Source of the DNA: Rhabdophis nuchalis
Taxonomy: Eukaryota; Chordata; Lepidosauria; Squamata; Natricidae
Direction of reading: 5' to 3'
DNA length: 64,000 nucleotides
NCBI GenBank assembly: GCA_039707465.1
Contig: CM077648.1
Span: forward strand, 29,205,119-29,269,118
The translations under genes and the position numbers were made by a program. Below are positions 34,679-45,629 of this stretch, in pieces; the first letter of the stretch is position 1; each line of letters begins with the position of its first letter. The notes beneath the pieces were generated by a model. It searched no databases and was not told where the DNA came from. It saw nothing but the letters and a program-made list of their open reading frames with translations.

Positions 34679-35496
34679 CGGGTAGTTTCCAAGTTACAAA
34701 AGTTCATTTAGTGATCATTCAGAGTTACAATGGCACTTAAAAATGATCATTTTTCACACTTATGACTGATGCAGCATACCCATGGACATATGATCAGGAT
34801 TCATATAATTGGCAACTGACTTATATTTATGATAGTTACAGTGTCCTGGGGTCATGTGACCATCTCTTGTGACCTTCTGAAAAGCAAATTCAATGGGGAA
34901 GCCAGATTCACTTAGCAACTTAATAAGTACAGTGATTCATTTAAGAACTATGATAAGAAACACCATAAAGTGGGACAAAACACACTTAACTGTCTCACTT
35001 TATTTTTATTTTTTTATTATGTTTTATTTATTAGATTTATAAACCGCCCTATCTCCCCGAAGGGACTCAGGGCGGTGCACAGGAAACAATAAAACCACAT
35101 TCAATAAATACAATATAAGATAATTAAAATGAATTAACTATACAGGCCTGTGCTAACATAAATTTAATACCCTAGTAAAAACCATTCTAAAATTATGCCA
35201 GGCCAGCCATCTGAAACAGGTGAGTTTTTAGTGTCCGGCGGAAGAGGCCTAGGTCTGTGATTATACGGAGGTCGGGTGGAAGGTCATTCCAGAGGGCGGG
35301 GCCTGCCACAGAGAAGGCTCTTCCCCTGGGCACCGCCAGCTGGCATTGGCTAGCTGATGGCACCCTGAGGAGGCCCACCCTGTGGAAGCGGACAGGTCGA
35401 AGGGAGGTGTGTGGTAGGAAGTGGTCCCGCAAGTAACCAGGTCACTTGGCAACAGAAATTTGGGGCTCTATTGTCGACATAAGTTGAAGACTACCT
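34679..35496 (-). mobile_element. Tigger-like MITE, family D, split by L2
   Basis: Family-D sequence runs from about 34679 to 35000, stops at tgtctcactt, and resumes at 35442 (tcacttggcaacagaaattt...gttgaagactacct). The intervening 441 bp is L2. Rejoining the flanks matches the layout of 16166-16540. Confidence 0.75.
35001..35441 (-). mobile_element. L2 LINE 3' end inserted in a MITE
   Basis: Antisense L2: tail at the left (tttattagatttataaaccg, gactcagggcggtg), then codons for the ORF2 C-terminus (RDHFLPHTSLRPVRFHR, RAFSVAGPALWNDLPP, LFRRTLKTHLF). Flanked by tcactt on both sides (34995-35000, 35442-35447), probably the target duplication. The 79-codon frame is open. Confidence 0.88.
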
Positions 35497-36006
35497 ATAT
35501 TAACAAAGATAAACCAAGAAGACTATTGTTTAAATAATCATAAATCATAAGACAACAGACCTTTTCATTTAGTGTTCTGGAATCTACTGGGTGTTTATTA
35601 AAAATATTCCAACTTTGCTTGGTAGGTAACCTTTGCAAAGGTCAGTAAGTAGCTGGACAAGTTTGGATATGTACATAAAGTTCTATATAGATCATAAAAA
35701 TATTTATTAAAGGTGTTAAACAGAACAAGGGATGGTAAAGAATAACATTTTGAACATCAAACAAATGCAATTTACTTGCTGCCTTATCCTCATGGCAACA
35801 AAGCAAAATTTAGTTACATTATGAGTAATAATGTCTTTATGATCTGATAGGAAGTTGGGGAAGTTGACCAAGCCTTTTCTTGGAAGTTCTTTTAAAAGAG
35901 ATCAAGTCTATGCCTACGTCTCAAATTCAGGCCAAGTAGAAAAAGAACCAGATTAGGAATAAAGCCCATTGGATATTATAGTGAGCACAGCTACTGCAAT
36001 CTAAAG

Positions 36007-36102
36007 CAGAGGTTCCCAAACTTGGCATTAAGCAGAGCTGGCTGGAGATTTCTGGGAGTTGAGGTCCACAAGTCTTAAAGTTGCCAAGTTTGGGAACCTC
36101 TG
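36007..36102. mobile_element. Palindromic hAT MITE, family C2, 96 bp
   Basis: Perfect 8-bp duplication ATCTAAAG (35999-36006 and 36103-36110). Ends CAGAGGTTCCCAAACTTGGC and its complement. Shorter than the 135-bp form because the left arm lacks a central block. Confidence 0.9.
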
Positions 36103-36289
36103 ATCTAAAGCATAGGCAGAAAAATAGGATGCCTGTATTCCTACTATTCTTCTCTCAATATTTTTTTGCACTCAGACAGGATGTTTCCTCTTGTGTTGGC
36201 AGAAGATCAACTTTAGACCACTGGGAAGCCCAAATAGGAAAGAAATATTTTCAATATATCTGGAGCTTGGAATTTTCTCTTTTGTTACA

Positions 36290-36372
36290 TAGTATGGTTG
36301 AGTTTCAAGAAGCTTCTTCAGATCTGACCATTGGGACAACCATGACCTGGATGACTGAGAATCTCAAAAATA
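36290..36372 (+). repeat. Penelope-like-related repeat fragment
   Basis: aagaagcttcttcagatctg followed by gacctggatgactgagaatc. The second motif is the reverse complement of 9380-9405, next to the foldback at 9417. The frame running through it (36081-36434) is not a gene. Confidence 0.45.
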
Positions 36373-36569
36373 TCTGTGAGATACTTTTGCAGCATTTTTA
36401 CTTTTTTTTAATTAAAATTTCAGAAATAATTTGATTTGATGGTCAAGATCTACAGTAGATACAGTTGCTCCTAATCCTATTCTAAGTGAAGGACCTAATA
36501 CTTTATAGTAAAAGCATGAGAACAAACCAGAAGTAAACACTCCAGTGTAGTAGTGTTTATAATTTACTT

Positions 36570-36685
36570 CAGTATCTCTCAAATAGGCAGATTCAAGATG
36601 TGCAGACTTCAGCTCTCAGAATTCCCTAGTCAGCATGGGAACTGAAGTCCTCATGTCTTAAAGTTGCCAAGGTTGAGAAACGCTG
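36570..36685. mobile_element. Foldback-type hAT MITE, diverged
   Basis: Ends cagtatctctcaa and ttgagaaacgctg; the centre resembles family C (cttcagctctcagaattccc, gttgccaaggttgag). Flanking octamers atttactt and atctagtt differ at two bases. Confidence 0.6.
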
Positions 36686-36954
36686 ATCTAGTTCATGAAC
36701 AATGTGGGATTATCATCTTGCTAACAGCTGTGGAGAAAGGGACCACTTCCTGTGCAACTATTATAGTGAGAGAATATGAAAACATAGTTTTAGGAGGTAT
36801 TGCAGGGTTAGATTCTGCAATTAGGATAATAGATATTCATTAGCATCCAAGGATAGTTTGGAAAACTCGGAGGAATCAGCACTGCACAATCACCTGGGAT
36901 ACCCTGTATCTGCCAGTTGTCAATAGTCCAAGCTAATTTGCATATCCTTCAAGG

Positions 36955-37785
36955 TTTTGACGACCATTTTTAAAGCGCTCCATGGCTTGGGACCTAGTTA
37001 CATGCGAGACCGTCTCCTGCCCCATACATCCCTAATACCGATACGCTCCCACAGAGAGGGCCTTCTCAGGGTGCCGTCGGCCGGACAATGCCGACTGGCG
37101 ACACCCAGGGGGAGAGCCTTCTCTGTGGCGGGCCCAGCCCTTTGGAACGACTTACCCCCTGAACTTCGCACCATCTCCGACCTCCGCACCATCTCCGACC
37201 ACCATCCCCGACCTCCGCAAGTGTCTAAAGCAGTGCTTCTCAAATAGTGGGGCGGGCCCCCCAGGGGGGGCGCGAGGCTCCGTAAAGGGGGGCGCGTTTG
37301 ACCTCGGCAAAGGATTTAATTTTTTTAAAATTTCTAATGCACTTTAAATCTTTTCTGCTACAGTTAATAAAGCTATTCTTTGTTGTAAATTGATCCACAT
37401 TTCTTTCTTTTTTTATTCTCTTATACGTTAATAAGGATACAGTGTTATGCAGAGGTGTACTTATAACAATTTTATAGACAAATGATACTATTTACAGTCG
37501 CGCGGGGGGCGCGAAATGTTTTCTTCTTCCTAGGGGGGGCATGACAGAAAATAATTGAGAAGCACTGGTCTAAAGACACACTTGTTCCTTCTAGCCGGCC
37601 TAGCGTAACCCCAAATGACTCTTAGATAGTTTTAAATTTCGGGAATTTTAATTTGGTTTTAGCACAGGGTTTTTATCGAATAAGTTTTTTAAATTTTTAT
37701 GTATTTTGTATGTATTTTAGTATGCCTGTGCGCCGCCCTGGGTCCGTTTGGAGAAGGGCAGGGTATAAATTTAATAAATAAATAA
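36955..37785 (+). mobile_element. L2 LINE 3' end, split by a hAT element
   Basis: Encodes the L2 ORF2 C-terminus (IFKALHGLGPSYMRDRLLP, RAFSVAGPALWNDLPPEL), then small tandem duplications of the accatctccgacc block. It is interrupted at 37231-37567, resumes with aagacacacttgttcc, and ends in the gccgccctgggtccg tail plus (AAAT)n. Confidence 0.9.
37231..37567 (+). mobile_element. hAT-Charlie-like MITE inside L2, 337 bp
   Basis: Perfect 8-bp duplication GTCTAAAG (37223-37230 and 37568-37575), which is L2 sequence. Ends CAGTGCTTCTCAA and TTGAGAAGCACTG are exact 13-bp inverted repeats. The inside has G/C-rich blocks at both ends and an AT-rich middle. The end sequence is of the Charlie/SPIN/OC1 type, from established family knowledge. 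No transposase. Confidence 0.93.
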
Positions 37786-37789
37786 ATAT

Positions 37790-38270
37790 CCAGACGGACC
37801 AGTCTGTCTTTCCAGCAGGATTTTGAGTGTCAAGACTTATTGATCATTCATGGGCTCATTGGCTGATTAAAATATGGGACATTTGCTGGAAGCTTTATGT
37901 GGCTTTATCACAGCTAGGACATCTCACATTCAGTACTGAGAAACCCTAATAGGAGCAAGACCATATTCACATATTTAGCTCCTTATCCCAAGCCTTATTT
38001 CTCCCCAAAAAACTTTCTTTATTTCTAAAGTCAGATTTCACTTAGGTGTATACTTACAGCTGTAACTGCAAAATATGGAAACTAATTTTCTTGCAAACAA
38101 AATGAAGTTGGAATTCTTTTAAAAATTCTTTGCAGGTTGGTTCACGAGGCCACCACCATATATCATCAAACTTGATACACTGAATTTGGTCCAGGGACCC
38201 AGCTATGATTTACATGTTTCAAAACTTCAGGATGTTACACCCAATACTTCATAGTGATGCAGAAGATACA
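37790..38270. other. Non-coding stretch, no recognised feature
   Basis: No named repeat or exon. Confidence 0.5.
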
Positions 38271-38280
38271 TACTTGTCTG

Positions 38281-38571
38281 CAGTGGTTTCAGCTGTTTCG
38301 GACTGGCTCGGGTGAACTGGTAGTGGCGACCTGCAGGTAGGCCTGCCCACCCGCCCACCTGTTCCAGCTCTATGCCATCCTATTTAGCCACGTTTTCTAA
38401 GCTGCGTGAATGCGTGCAAGCTGGGTGAATGAACAAAGTACATGCACAGAAGCCTGCACATATGCGCGGAAGGCACACAAGCGAAGGCACACGATTGAGC
38501 AAAGCGAGCAAGCACTGTCACAGTTTGGTACATGGAAAGCTGGTGGTAAAATTATATGAAAACCACCTCTG
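38281..38571 (+). mobile_element. hAT-type MITE, family B, 291 bp
   Basis: 8-bp duplication CTTGTCTG (38273-38280) and CCTGTCTG (38572-38579), one mismatch. Starts cagtggtttcagctg with cggactggctcgggtgaact, and ends gaaaaccacctctg. Confidence 0.82.
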
Positions 38572-39199
38572 CCTGTCTGCCATTACCCAATTCATTTCTT
38601 ACCCAAATACAACTTCTCTCAAAATGGGGCTAGCTTGGTGTTTGGCAAAATGAAGAATGCGTTCCATCTAGATTACATGCAAAACCTGCCTTTTGGAATA
38701 CCGCTTACCTAGATGCTCAGCCAGCCATACATGTGATCAGGCACATGTTCCATCAATCAGTGGTAATTATATCATCTTTCTTGTATCCCAGGAAATAGTA
38801 CAAGTCTTTTCAAGCAGCAGTGAGTCACTCTGAATAGGCCTGGTGTGGTTCTAGTGAAGAAAGCCACCCTTATTACTCACCACACACTTGAATAAACACA
38901 TGGATATAAAATTGTGTTGGCAGTGAAATGGGCTAGTACAGAATGTTTACCAAAGCCAAGGCATTCCAAAATAGCAATTAGTGTGGTGTCCTGATCATTC
39001 CTTGTCGTCTTTGCTATTCCATTCCTGAGCTTCCAATACTGCTTATATGCCAGAGCAGTTGCAGAAAGAGAAGTAAACAGATTGAGTCAGAAGCCACATA
39101 ATATCCTCTCACCCCAGCATACTGGATGGGGAATTTTGGGAGCTAAAACTTATGCATCTTAAAATTGTTGAGGTTCATAATAGAATAGAATGGAACAGA

Positions 39200-39690
39200 A
39201 CAGAGCAGAATAGAACTTTATTGTCACTTTAAATGAACACTAATCAGCATACATAGGGATGCTGTGGCTCAGTGGCTAAGATGCTGAGCTTGTTGATCAG
39301 AAAGGTAGGCAGTTCGGCAGTTCGAATCTCTAGTGCCACATAATGTAGTGAGTCCCCATTAGTTGTCCAAGCTTCTGCCAACCTAGCAGTTCAAAAGCAT
39401 GTAAAAATGCAAGTAGAAAAATAGGGACCACCTTTGGTTCCATGAGCCTTTGGCATTTAGTCATGCTGGCCACATGACTACAGAGACGTCTTCGGACAGC
39501 GCTGGCTCTTTAGCTTTCAAATGAAGATGAGCCCCGCCCCCTAGAGTCAGGAATGACTAACACATATGTGCGAGGGGAACCTTCATCTTTACCTACTCAA
39601 CATACATTGCAATGAAATTTCATTGTATTCAGCTCTCAAAAGATATCCATTGTGCATATACCTCTGCCTCCACACATATGTTGACATAAA
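39200..39690 (+). repeat. Unknown interspersed repeat, split by SINE
   Basis: agaactttattgtcactttaa...aatcagcatacat on the left and tgcaatgaaatttcattg...cagctctcaaaag on the right. The reverse complement of the rejoined sequence occurs at about 40635-40712, showing it is a dispersed repeat. Confidence 0.5.
39255..39596 (+). mobile_element. tRNA-derived SINE, full length
   Basis: Head gggatgctgtggctcagtgg, B-box-like gttcgaatctc, tail ggggaaccttcatctttacc. Target duplication TCAGCATACAT (39244-39254) and TCAACATACAT (39597-39607), one mismatch. Confidence 0.9.
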
Positions 39691-39694
39691 AAAA

Positions 39695-40314
39695 TCAACA
39701 TGGGTTTTTCAAAAAACAGATCATGCCAGACAAATCTTATTGCATTCTTTGACAAAGTGACAAAATTAGTGGACCAGAGGAATGCTGTCGATATAATTTA
39801 CTTGGATTTCAGCAAGGCATTTGACAAAGTAGACCACAATCTACTACTTGATAAGATAGAAAAATGTGGGTTGGAAAACATCACTTCAGGGGTGAGTTGC
39901 TGCTGGTTTTACTACCAGTTTGCAACCTGTGTGCAACGCATTTGTTCAATGTAAATTATTCTGTGCCCATGTGCAGAACAATTTACAGTGAACTGTACAT
40001 GCACAGTCACTAAAAACCAAAATGGTGGCGGCCCAGTGGCAGTGAGGGAACTGGTTTGGGGATGTGGCAGGCCTGGGTTGCTGCCGGTTCTGCAACCCAG
40101 GCCTGAATTCCATTACCAATTTAGCCAAACCAGGAGCAACCCAGCTCTGCATCACTACCAGATGAATTCATAACTGGCTGACCAACTACACTCAAAAAGT
40201 AGTCCTCAAAGGAACTGCATCTACATGGAGTGAAGTATGCAGTGAGGTACCCCAAGGCTCTGTTTTAGGCCCAGTACTCTTCAACACCTTCATCAATGAT
40301 TTGGATGAGGGGAT
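39695..40314 (+). mobile_element. CR1 LINE reverse-transcriptase fragment, split by hAT
   Basis: The left part encodes GFSKNRSCQTNLIAFFDK and IYLDFSKAFDKVDHN, motifs of a CR1 reverse transcriptase (palm region 1-2). The right part (from 40150) resumes with [12 protein letters not shown] and [19 protein letters not shown]. Between them is the family-B hAT element 39887-40149. The fragment ends at a TTCTA-type repeat. Not functional. Confidence 0.88.
39887..40149 (+). mobile_element. hAT-type MITE, family B, inside CR1, 263 bp
   Basis: 8-bp duplication CATCACTT (39879-39886) and CATCACTA (40150-40157), one mismatch. Starts caggggtgagttgctgctgg and ends gagcaacccagctctg. Interior aaaatggtggcggcc resembles the copy at 45356. 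Confidence 0.88.
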
Positions 40315-40430
40315 CTATTCTATTCTATTCTATTCTATTCTATTCTATTCTATTCTATTCCATTCCATTCCATTCCATTCCATTCCACTCCACTCCACTC
40401 CACTCCACTCCACTCCACTCCATTCTATAC
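40315..40430. repeat. Pentanucleotide array in three blocks
   Basis: Nine TATTC units, five CATTC units, seven CACTC units, then one CATTC. Each block differs from the previous by one T-to-C transition. Confidence 0.96.
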
Positions 40431-40634
40431 ATAACACAGAGAAACCTCACAGTCTAATTCAAATTTATAGATATAGATGATGAGAAAAAAAAGAATCCTG
40501 TAAGTTTACAAGATGGATGGCATAAGGAACAAAGCTTATACAGAATCATGTAGTCCTGATATAAATACTTCAAAACCTCCTTTTCCAGAAGGGAGACACA
40601 GAAACAGACCGTGAAGTGGGTGTGTGGTTATGTC

Positions 40635-40712
40635 CATAATGGTTCCCTTTTGAAAGCTGTATGCAATAAAATTTCATTTTAATGTATGCTGATTAGTACA
40701 TAAGACTTTTAA
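40635..40712 (-). repeat. Unknown interspersed repeat, second copy
   Basis: Reverse complement of the sequence around the SINE at 39255 (cttttgaaagctgtatgcaa, aatgtatgctgattagtaca). Family unknown. Confidence 0.45.
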
Positions 40713-40732
40713 TAATGGTTATTTTCTAAGAT

Positions 40733-41045
40733 TTGGAACGACCTACCCCCTGAACTTCGCACCATCTCGGACCTCCGCCTCTTCCGCCAGTGTCTAAAGA
40801 CACATCTCTTTCAACAAGCCGGCCTAGTGTAACCTCCCGTTGGGGCTATTTTAGATAGTTTTAAATTGGGGTTTTAATTTGGATTTTAGCATAGGATTTG
40901 TAATTTAATATGTTTTTAAATTTTGTATTTTTGCTATTTATATGTTTTTAATAATTCCTGTGCGCTGCCCTGGGTCCTTCGTGGAAAAGGGCGGGATATA
41001 AATTTAATAAAAATAAAAATAAATAAACAAAAATAAAATAAAAGA
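40733..41045 (+). mobile_element. L2 LINE 3' tail
   Basis: Starts within the codons for WNDLPPELRTISDLRLFR, continues through KTHLF, and ends gcgctgccctgggtcc...ggcgggatataaat with an A-rich tail. Confidence 0.85.
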
Positions 41046-42165
41046 TAAATTAGAATTTATTAGAATATGAATATCAGTGTGGGGAGATTAGCATGGAGAA
41101 GGTAGAGTTAAAACTGACAAGATAATTTTCAAGTCCTTCACCTAGGGCTAACCAAGCTAGTTCAAAGCTACAGGTATTCACCCATAACAGGAAAGACCAT
41201 AAGATAATCCATCTGGTTTATTAAAAAGATAATAATTAGTTCATCGTTTGGACAGTGCCTGCTAATTATAGAAGCCTATAAATCTTGCAGAATTTTCAAA
41301 ACTGCAGTTACCTGGTTCAGAAAGATGAGGCAACATAACAGGAACTCTTCATGTTGATTCTCACAGAGAAAGGAAAAAGGCAACAAGGGGCTTGGTCTTT
41401 ACATGAACAGCCTCAGGTTAAGATTCCATTCTGACAGCTGTTGCATTTGACTATTCCAGGTTCCACTGCATTTAGTAATGTCACAGATTACTTGACGTTT
41501 CTATTTTCAACAGATTTAAAGCCCTGTACATGCCCATTTCACATAACCCTCTATAGACCTTTGTCTACTTTTTGCCATAATGTCTTAGATTAGTTTAACC
41601 CAAAACTGATTTTAATAACAAGTCCTGTCAATATAAAAGATTATCTCTAAGAAGAAATCCACATATTTTCTTTCCTAATGCTTCAAATAAGATGCTGAAG
41701 ATACAGGCTATTTCACTTGTAAAGTGATCTTCTTCAAGTTAATGACCTCCTACAGTCCCAAAATTCTCAGCCTACATCATCCTTGGAATTTGAGCCTTGG
41801 GTGTGTTGGCTGCAAAGCTTTGAAATTGTGGATCATCACATCTGCAGGGTAGACTTGGCAAGACATTTGTAGAGGAATCTTATACATTTCTTACATATGA
41901 CATAAACTCTTACATTATCAATGAACCTCTCAGATTAGGGAAACCCCTCACCTCCTCACAGAGGAAGGCTAGAATTATACTTTAGCAAGGTAGGCAATAT
42001 TAACAGAATCTTGCTAATCTGATTTTATTTATTTAACTAATTAATTTCTATGGTCACATATCTCAATCAATGATTCTTGAGTGACTCACAGTTCATAAAA
42101 TATATCACAACTAAAAATTAAAGCAATGTTTTGAAACTATAAAAACAGTATAACCAGTTAAAAAA
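41046..42165. other. Non-coding stretch, no recognised feature
   Basis: No exon and no repeat that I can name. Confidence 0.5.
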
Positions 42166-42170
42166 ATACC

Positions 42171-42488
42171 AAGGAGTGGAATTCTACTGATTTGGACTGG
42201 TTCGGGCGAACCTGTAGCTTCGAAGATCAGCTAGGAGCAAACCGGTTCACTCCCATGTGCAAGTAAGCCCACCCGTCTGCCCCTGCGCTTTACCTACCTT
42301 TATCTTCTCTGCTGAGTTTCACGGCAGAATCGATTGCCGTGCCTCAGTTGTTTTCCTTTTCAAGCTCCAATCCGGAAGGTAAGTATTTTCTAAATTACGC
42401 ATGTGCACGCATCATGCATCCTGGCATGTGCATTGGTGAAGCGCATGCTCAGCCAACCAGTTGTAAAAATGATAGGATCCCACCCCTG
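42171..42488 (+). mobile_element. hAT-type MITE, family B, 318 bp
   Basis: Perfect 8-bp duplication AAAATACC (42163-42170 and 42489-42496). Starts aaggagtggaattctac (decayed CAGGGGTGG) and ends gataggatcccacccctg. Contains gttcgggcgaacc and aaaccggttcactccc. Confidence 0.88.
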
Positions 42489-42554
42489 AAAATACCCAAT
42501 TCAAGATACACAAGAACAAGATATTTGGCCCATTAGCAATATAGCCAGGAACTG

Positions 42555-42760
42555 GGACCTTCGGCACATTCAGTGCCCTAAGCTCGGTTTTTAAGACCTT
42601 ATGAAAGGCTGACAGGATTGGGGCCATTCAGATCTTCGAAGGGAGGATGTTCCATAGAGCAGGGGCCACTGCAGAAAAGCTCATCTTTTCTGCCAGCCAA
42701 TATTCTGATTGCGCTTCTTGTGCCCTCTCTCTTATAGTTCAGTGAATCATGGGTGGGGAG
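42555..42760 (-). mobile_element. LINE ORF C-terminus fragment (L2/CR1-like)
   Basis: Antisense arrangement like 35200-35440 (gatcttcgaagggaggatgt, ccatagagcaggggccactg, agaaaagctcatc), which would encode a W-N-LP type C-terminal motif. Weak. Confidence 0.35.
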
Positions 42761-42858
42761 AATCATTCTGAATCTTAGTACAGATTCCCTCTCCAGAACA
42801 TAGGATATTCTTCTATTCTCTAAGTATACAGCTAGATAATCAACAGTTTCCCCGACAT

Positions 42859-43645
42859 CTGGAGGAAGTTGATTATCTAGACCCACGCCAGTCCGGCTTC
42901 CGGCCCGGTCACAGCACCGAAACGGCATTGGTCGCGTTGGTAGATGATCTCTGGAGGGTACGGGATAGAGGTTGTTCCTCTATCCTTGTCCTATTAGACC
43001 TCTCAGCGGCTTTTGATACCATCGACCATGGTATCTTATTGCACCGATTGGGGGGGTTGGGGCTGAGAGGCACCGTCCTACGGTGGTTCTCGTCTTACCT
43101 CTCTGGTCGGTCGCAATGGGTGTTGGCAGGAGGGCAGAGGTCGTCCCCGAGGCCACTCACATGTGGGGTCCCTCAGGGGTTGGTCCTCTCGCCACTCCTG
43201 TTTAACACCTACATGAAGCCGCTGGGCGAGATCATCTGTGGTTTTGGGGTGGAATACCATCTGTACGCTGATGACACTCAGTTGTACATATCCACCCCAA
43301 ACCACCCCGACGATGCCGTCGAGGTGCTGTCCCGGTGTCTGGAGGCCGTACGGATCTGGATGGGTAGTAACAAACTCAGACTCAACCCGTCCAAGACCGA
43401 GTGGCTGTGGTTTCCGGCACCCCGGTTCAGCCAGATAAGTCCAACACTGGCCATTGGGGGCGAACAACTGGCCCCCGTGGAGAGGGCGCGCAACTTGGGC
43501 GTCCTCCTGGATTCGCGGCTGTCCATGGAGGACCATGTGACGGCCGTGGCCAGGGGGGCGTTCTATCAGGTACGCCTGATACGCCAGTTGCGCCCCTTAC
43601 TGGACCGGGGAGCCCTTCGCACAGTCACTCAAGCGCTTGTGACAC
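42859..43645 (+). mobile_element. L2 LINE reverse-transcriptase fragment, open frame
   Basis: An open frame encodes an L2-type reverse transcriptase core: LEEVDYLDPRQSGFRPGHST, then LVLLDLSAAFDTIDHGILLH, VPQGLVLSPLLFN (Ser of the usual QGSVL changed to Leu), the catalytic YADD box in YADDTQLYI, and NPSKTEWLWF. It lacks the endonuclease, the N-terminus and the C-terminal tail. At about 43645 it joins unrelated sequence resembling a family-B hAT end, so later codons up to the stop at 43752 are not LINE. The retained frame suggests a fairly recent insertion. Antisense frames here are shadows. Confidence 0.9.
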
Positions 43646-43710
43646 CGGCGGTTCCAGCGACCCAGGCCCCCAAACCACTACAGGTTTGTCCAAAGCGGTC
43701 CGAAGCGGTC
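43646..43710 (+). mobile_element. hAT family B end fragment (probable)
   Basis: ccaaaccactacaggtttgtcc and cggtccgaagcggtcc resemble the right part of the element at 45356 (ccaaaccactactggttcag, tggtccgaactgg). No terminus or duplication is identified. Confidence 0.4.
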
Positions 43711-43849
43711 CTACTACTGGTCCCAAGTCTATTTCCCTGGTTCTCTACATAAGCCGAGCATTGGATATAGTTCTGAGAAAGTGGACAAGGGAGTGGGGGT
43801 TGAAAAGATATACATTCTAAGGGATTCAAGTCCACTGAAGAGAATTAGA

Positions 43850-45345
43850 TGGAAGAGATGCAACACAAGAAAAAGCATGCTATGCAGGATCTGTCTAGTT
43901 GACGTAACTGTCTAGATAGAAAAGAGAAACCAATGATAGCAATAGGAATGCTCACGTTTTACCAGCTGTGAGAAGGTGCAGTTGGGATTTTAATGTAATA
44001 GTCCTCCCAAAGTGACCTTCAGGCAATTTAAGCCATTCTTAATAAAATGCAAAGTTATTTTAGAAGAAGCAAATTACCAATTTCTAGCATCCTTCATAAG
44101 TTCCTTGGTGGCATTGGTCCTCCTCTAGGGCAAATAAGAGACCAGTTCAGCAAGTTTCTGTGGTGACCCTTGCCCTCCTTACCCCACTTCTCTTTAGGCA
44201 TCTTTCCCACAGGCAGCTGATGAAAAGGAGGTGGGTGTTATGTTACCAGCCCTAACCTTAATGCATCACCAAAAATGCCCAAATAGCCTGAATTTATCAG
44301 TTCGTTAATCTACATATTTGTGTTGTCTCATCAAGCATGTTTTTTTCCAACAATTTTAGAGACAGTCTATTTTAAATATTTTGTGCAGAAGCTATTGAAC
44401 TCAACATTAGAAAATCTTTTTTTCTCTATACTATAAAATGAATACTTATATGGTGCTGTTATCCAGACCTATTTTCACGTCCATTACCATCAATCTCTTT
44501 TATTAAAATTAAAATGCCGTTACGGTATTGTGAAGCCAAGTTTGAAAACAACCTGTGGTTTGAACCCGTGATTTGCAAATTAGGTTAACAATGATACAGA
44601 CTTCAAAAGTCATCCTATGCATTTCCAAAGGCAATTGCCATGTATAGACTTGAACCTTGAGACTTCAAGGCCTACTCTATTACTTTAACGACTGTACTAC
44701 ATTAGCTGGAACATTCACACAGTAATCAACTCATAACCCTACAGGTTGGGAAATCAGATGACTATATAGGAATGAGTTGGATGTATTGCTGGAAATTATT
44801 CAGACCTGTATGGACAAGGTGACATGGTGAATAATATATAGACCTAGGTCTTTTAGTTCTTCCCCTTTGCCATCAACCTACAAGACTGCAGCGAGTCTGC
44901 TTCAATAGTGCTTGCCTCTTCTTGTCTTCTGGCTTCACTTCCAATTTCTTAAACTTAATGGCCACCATTTGTAGCCCTTACTTCATTCTCAGTTCATGCT
45001 AGATCTCAACATATTGAATCATTCTAGCTTGGCTTTCATGCAATCATGAGATGCATTTCAGGCATCTTTCTATAAAACGAAAAAATCCATGAGACCAATG
45101 CTGTCATATTCTGATTTCTGAGCTTACCTTTCTCTTTAATACTTTGCTTTAAGGAAATTTGGGGGGCTTGTATTTACCCAAGTGATCTAATTCACTGCCA
45201 TAGTGCTAACTGTTCACATTTGCACAGTATGGTAACTGGACTTTGATTTCAGTTATTATGTCATTCAAATGGCCTCCTAACAAAAAATAAATGATTAGGA
45301 GGGACTCTATAGTTTAAGGATAGAATACATGCTATTATTTTCCAA
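43850..45345. other. Non-coding stretch, no recognised feature
   Basis: Low repeat density, no exon. Confidence 0.5.
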
Positions 45346-45355
45346 GGATCGCAAT

Positions 45356-45621
45356 CAGGGGTGGGTTCCAGCAGTCACTACTGCCGGTTCACTCATGGCT
45401 GCATCACACACACACACACATGTGCATGTATTGCAGTGCAATAAAAATTGCTCTGTGCATGTGGCAGAAGCAAAAAACAAGATGGCGGCACCTGTGATGC
45501 CGCTTGGAGAACCGGTTCGGGGGCATGGCAGGCCTTAGTCACTGCCAGTTCCAGTAACGCAGGCCGCCAAACCACTACTGGTTCAGCTGAACTGGTCCGA
45601 ACTGGTAGGAACCTACCTCTG
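45356..45621 (+). mobile_element. hAT-type MITE, family B, 266 bp, with (AC)n
   Basis: 8-bp duplication ATCGCAAT (45348-45355) and ATCCCAAT (45622-45629), one mismatch. Starts CAGGGGTGGGTTCC and ends ggaacctacctctg. An (AC)n run lies near 45408. Confidence 0.88.
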
Positions 45622-45629
45622 ATCCCAAT

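Noticed and set aside
36081..36434. 117-codon open frame
   Set aside because: Begins at the end of a MITE target duplication and passes through a Penelope-like-related fragment; not conserved in type.
43078..43536. 152-codon minus frame and other frames over the L2 reverse transcriptase
   Set aside because: Antisense or shifted shadows of the L2 coding frame, where GC-rich codons leave few stops.
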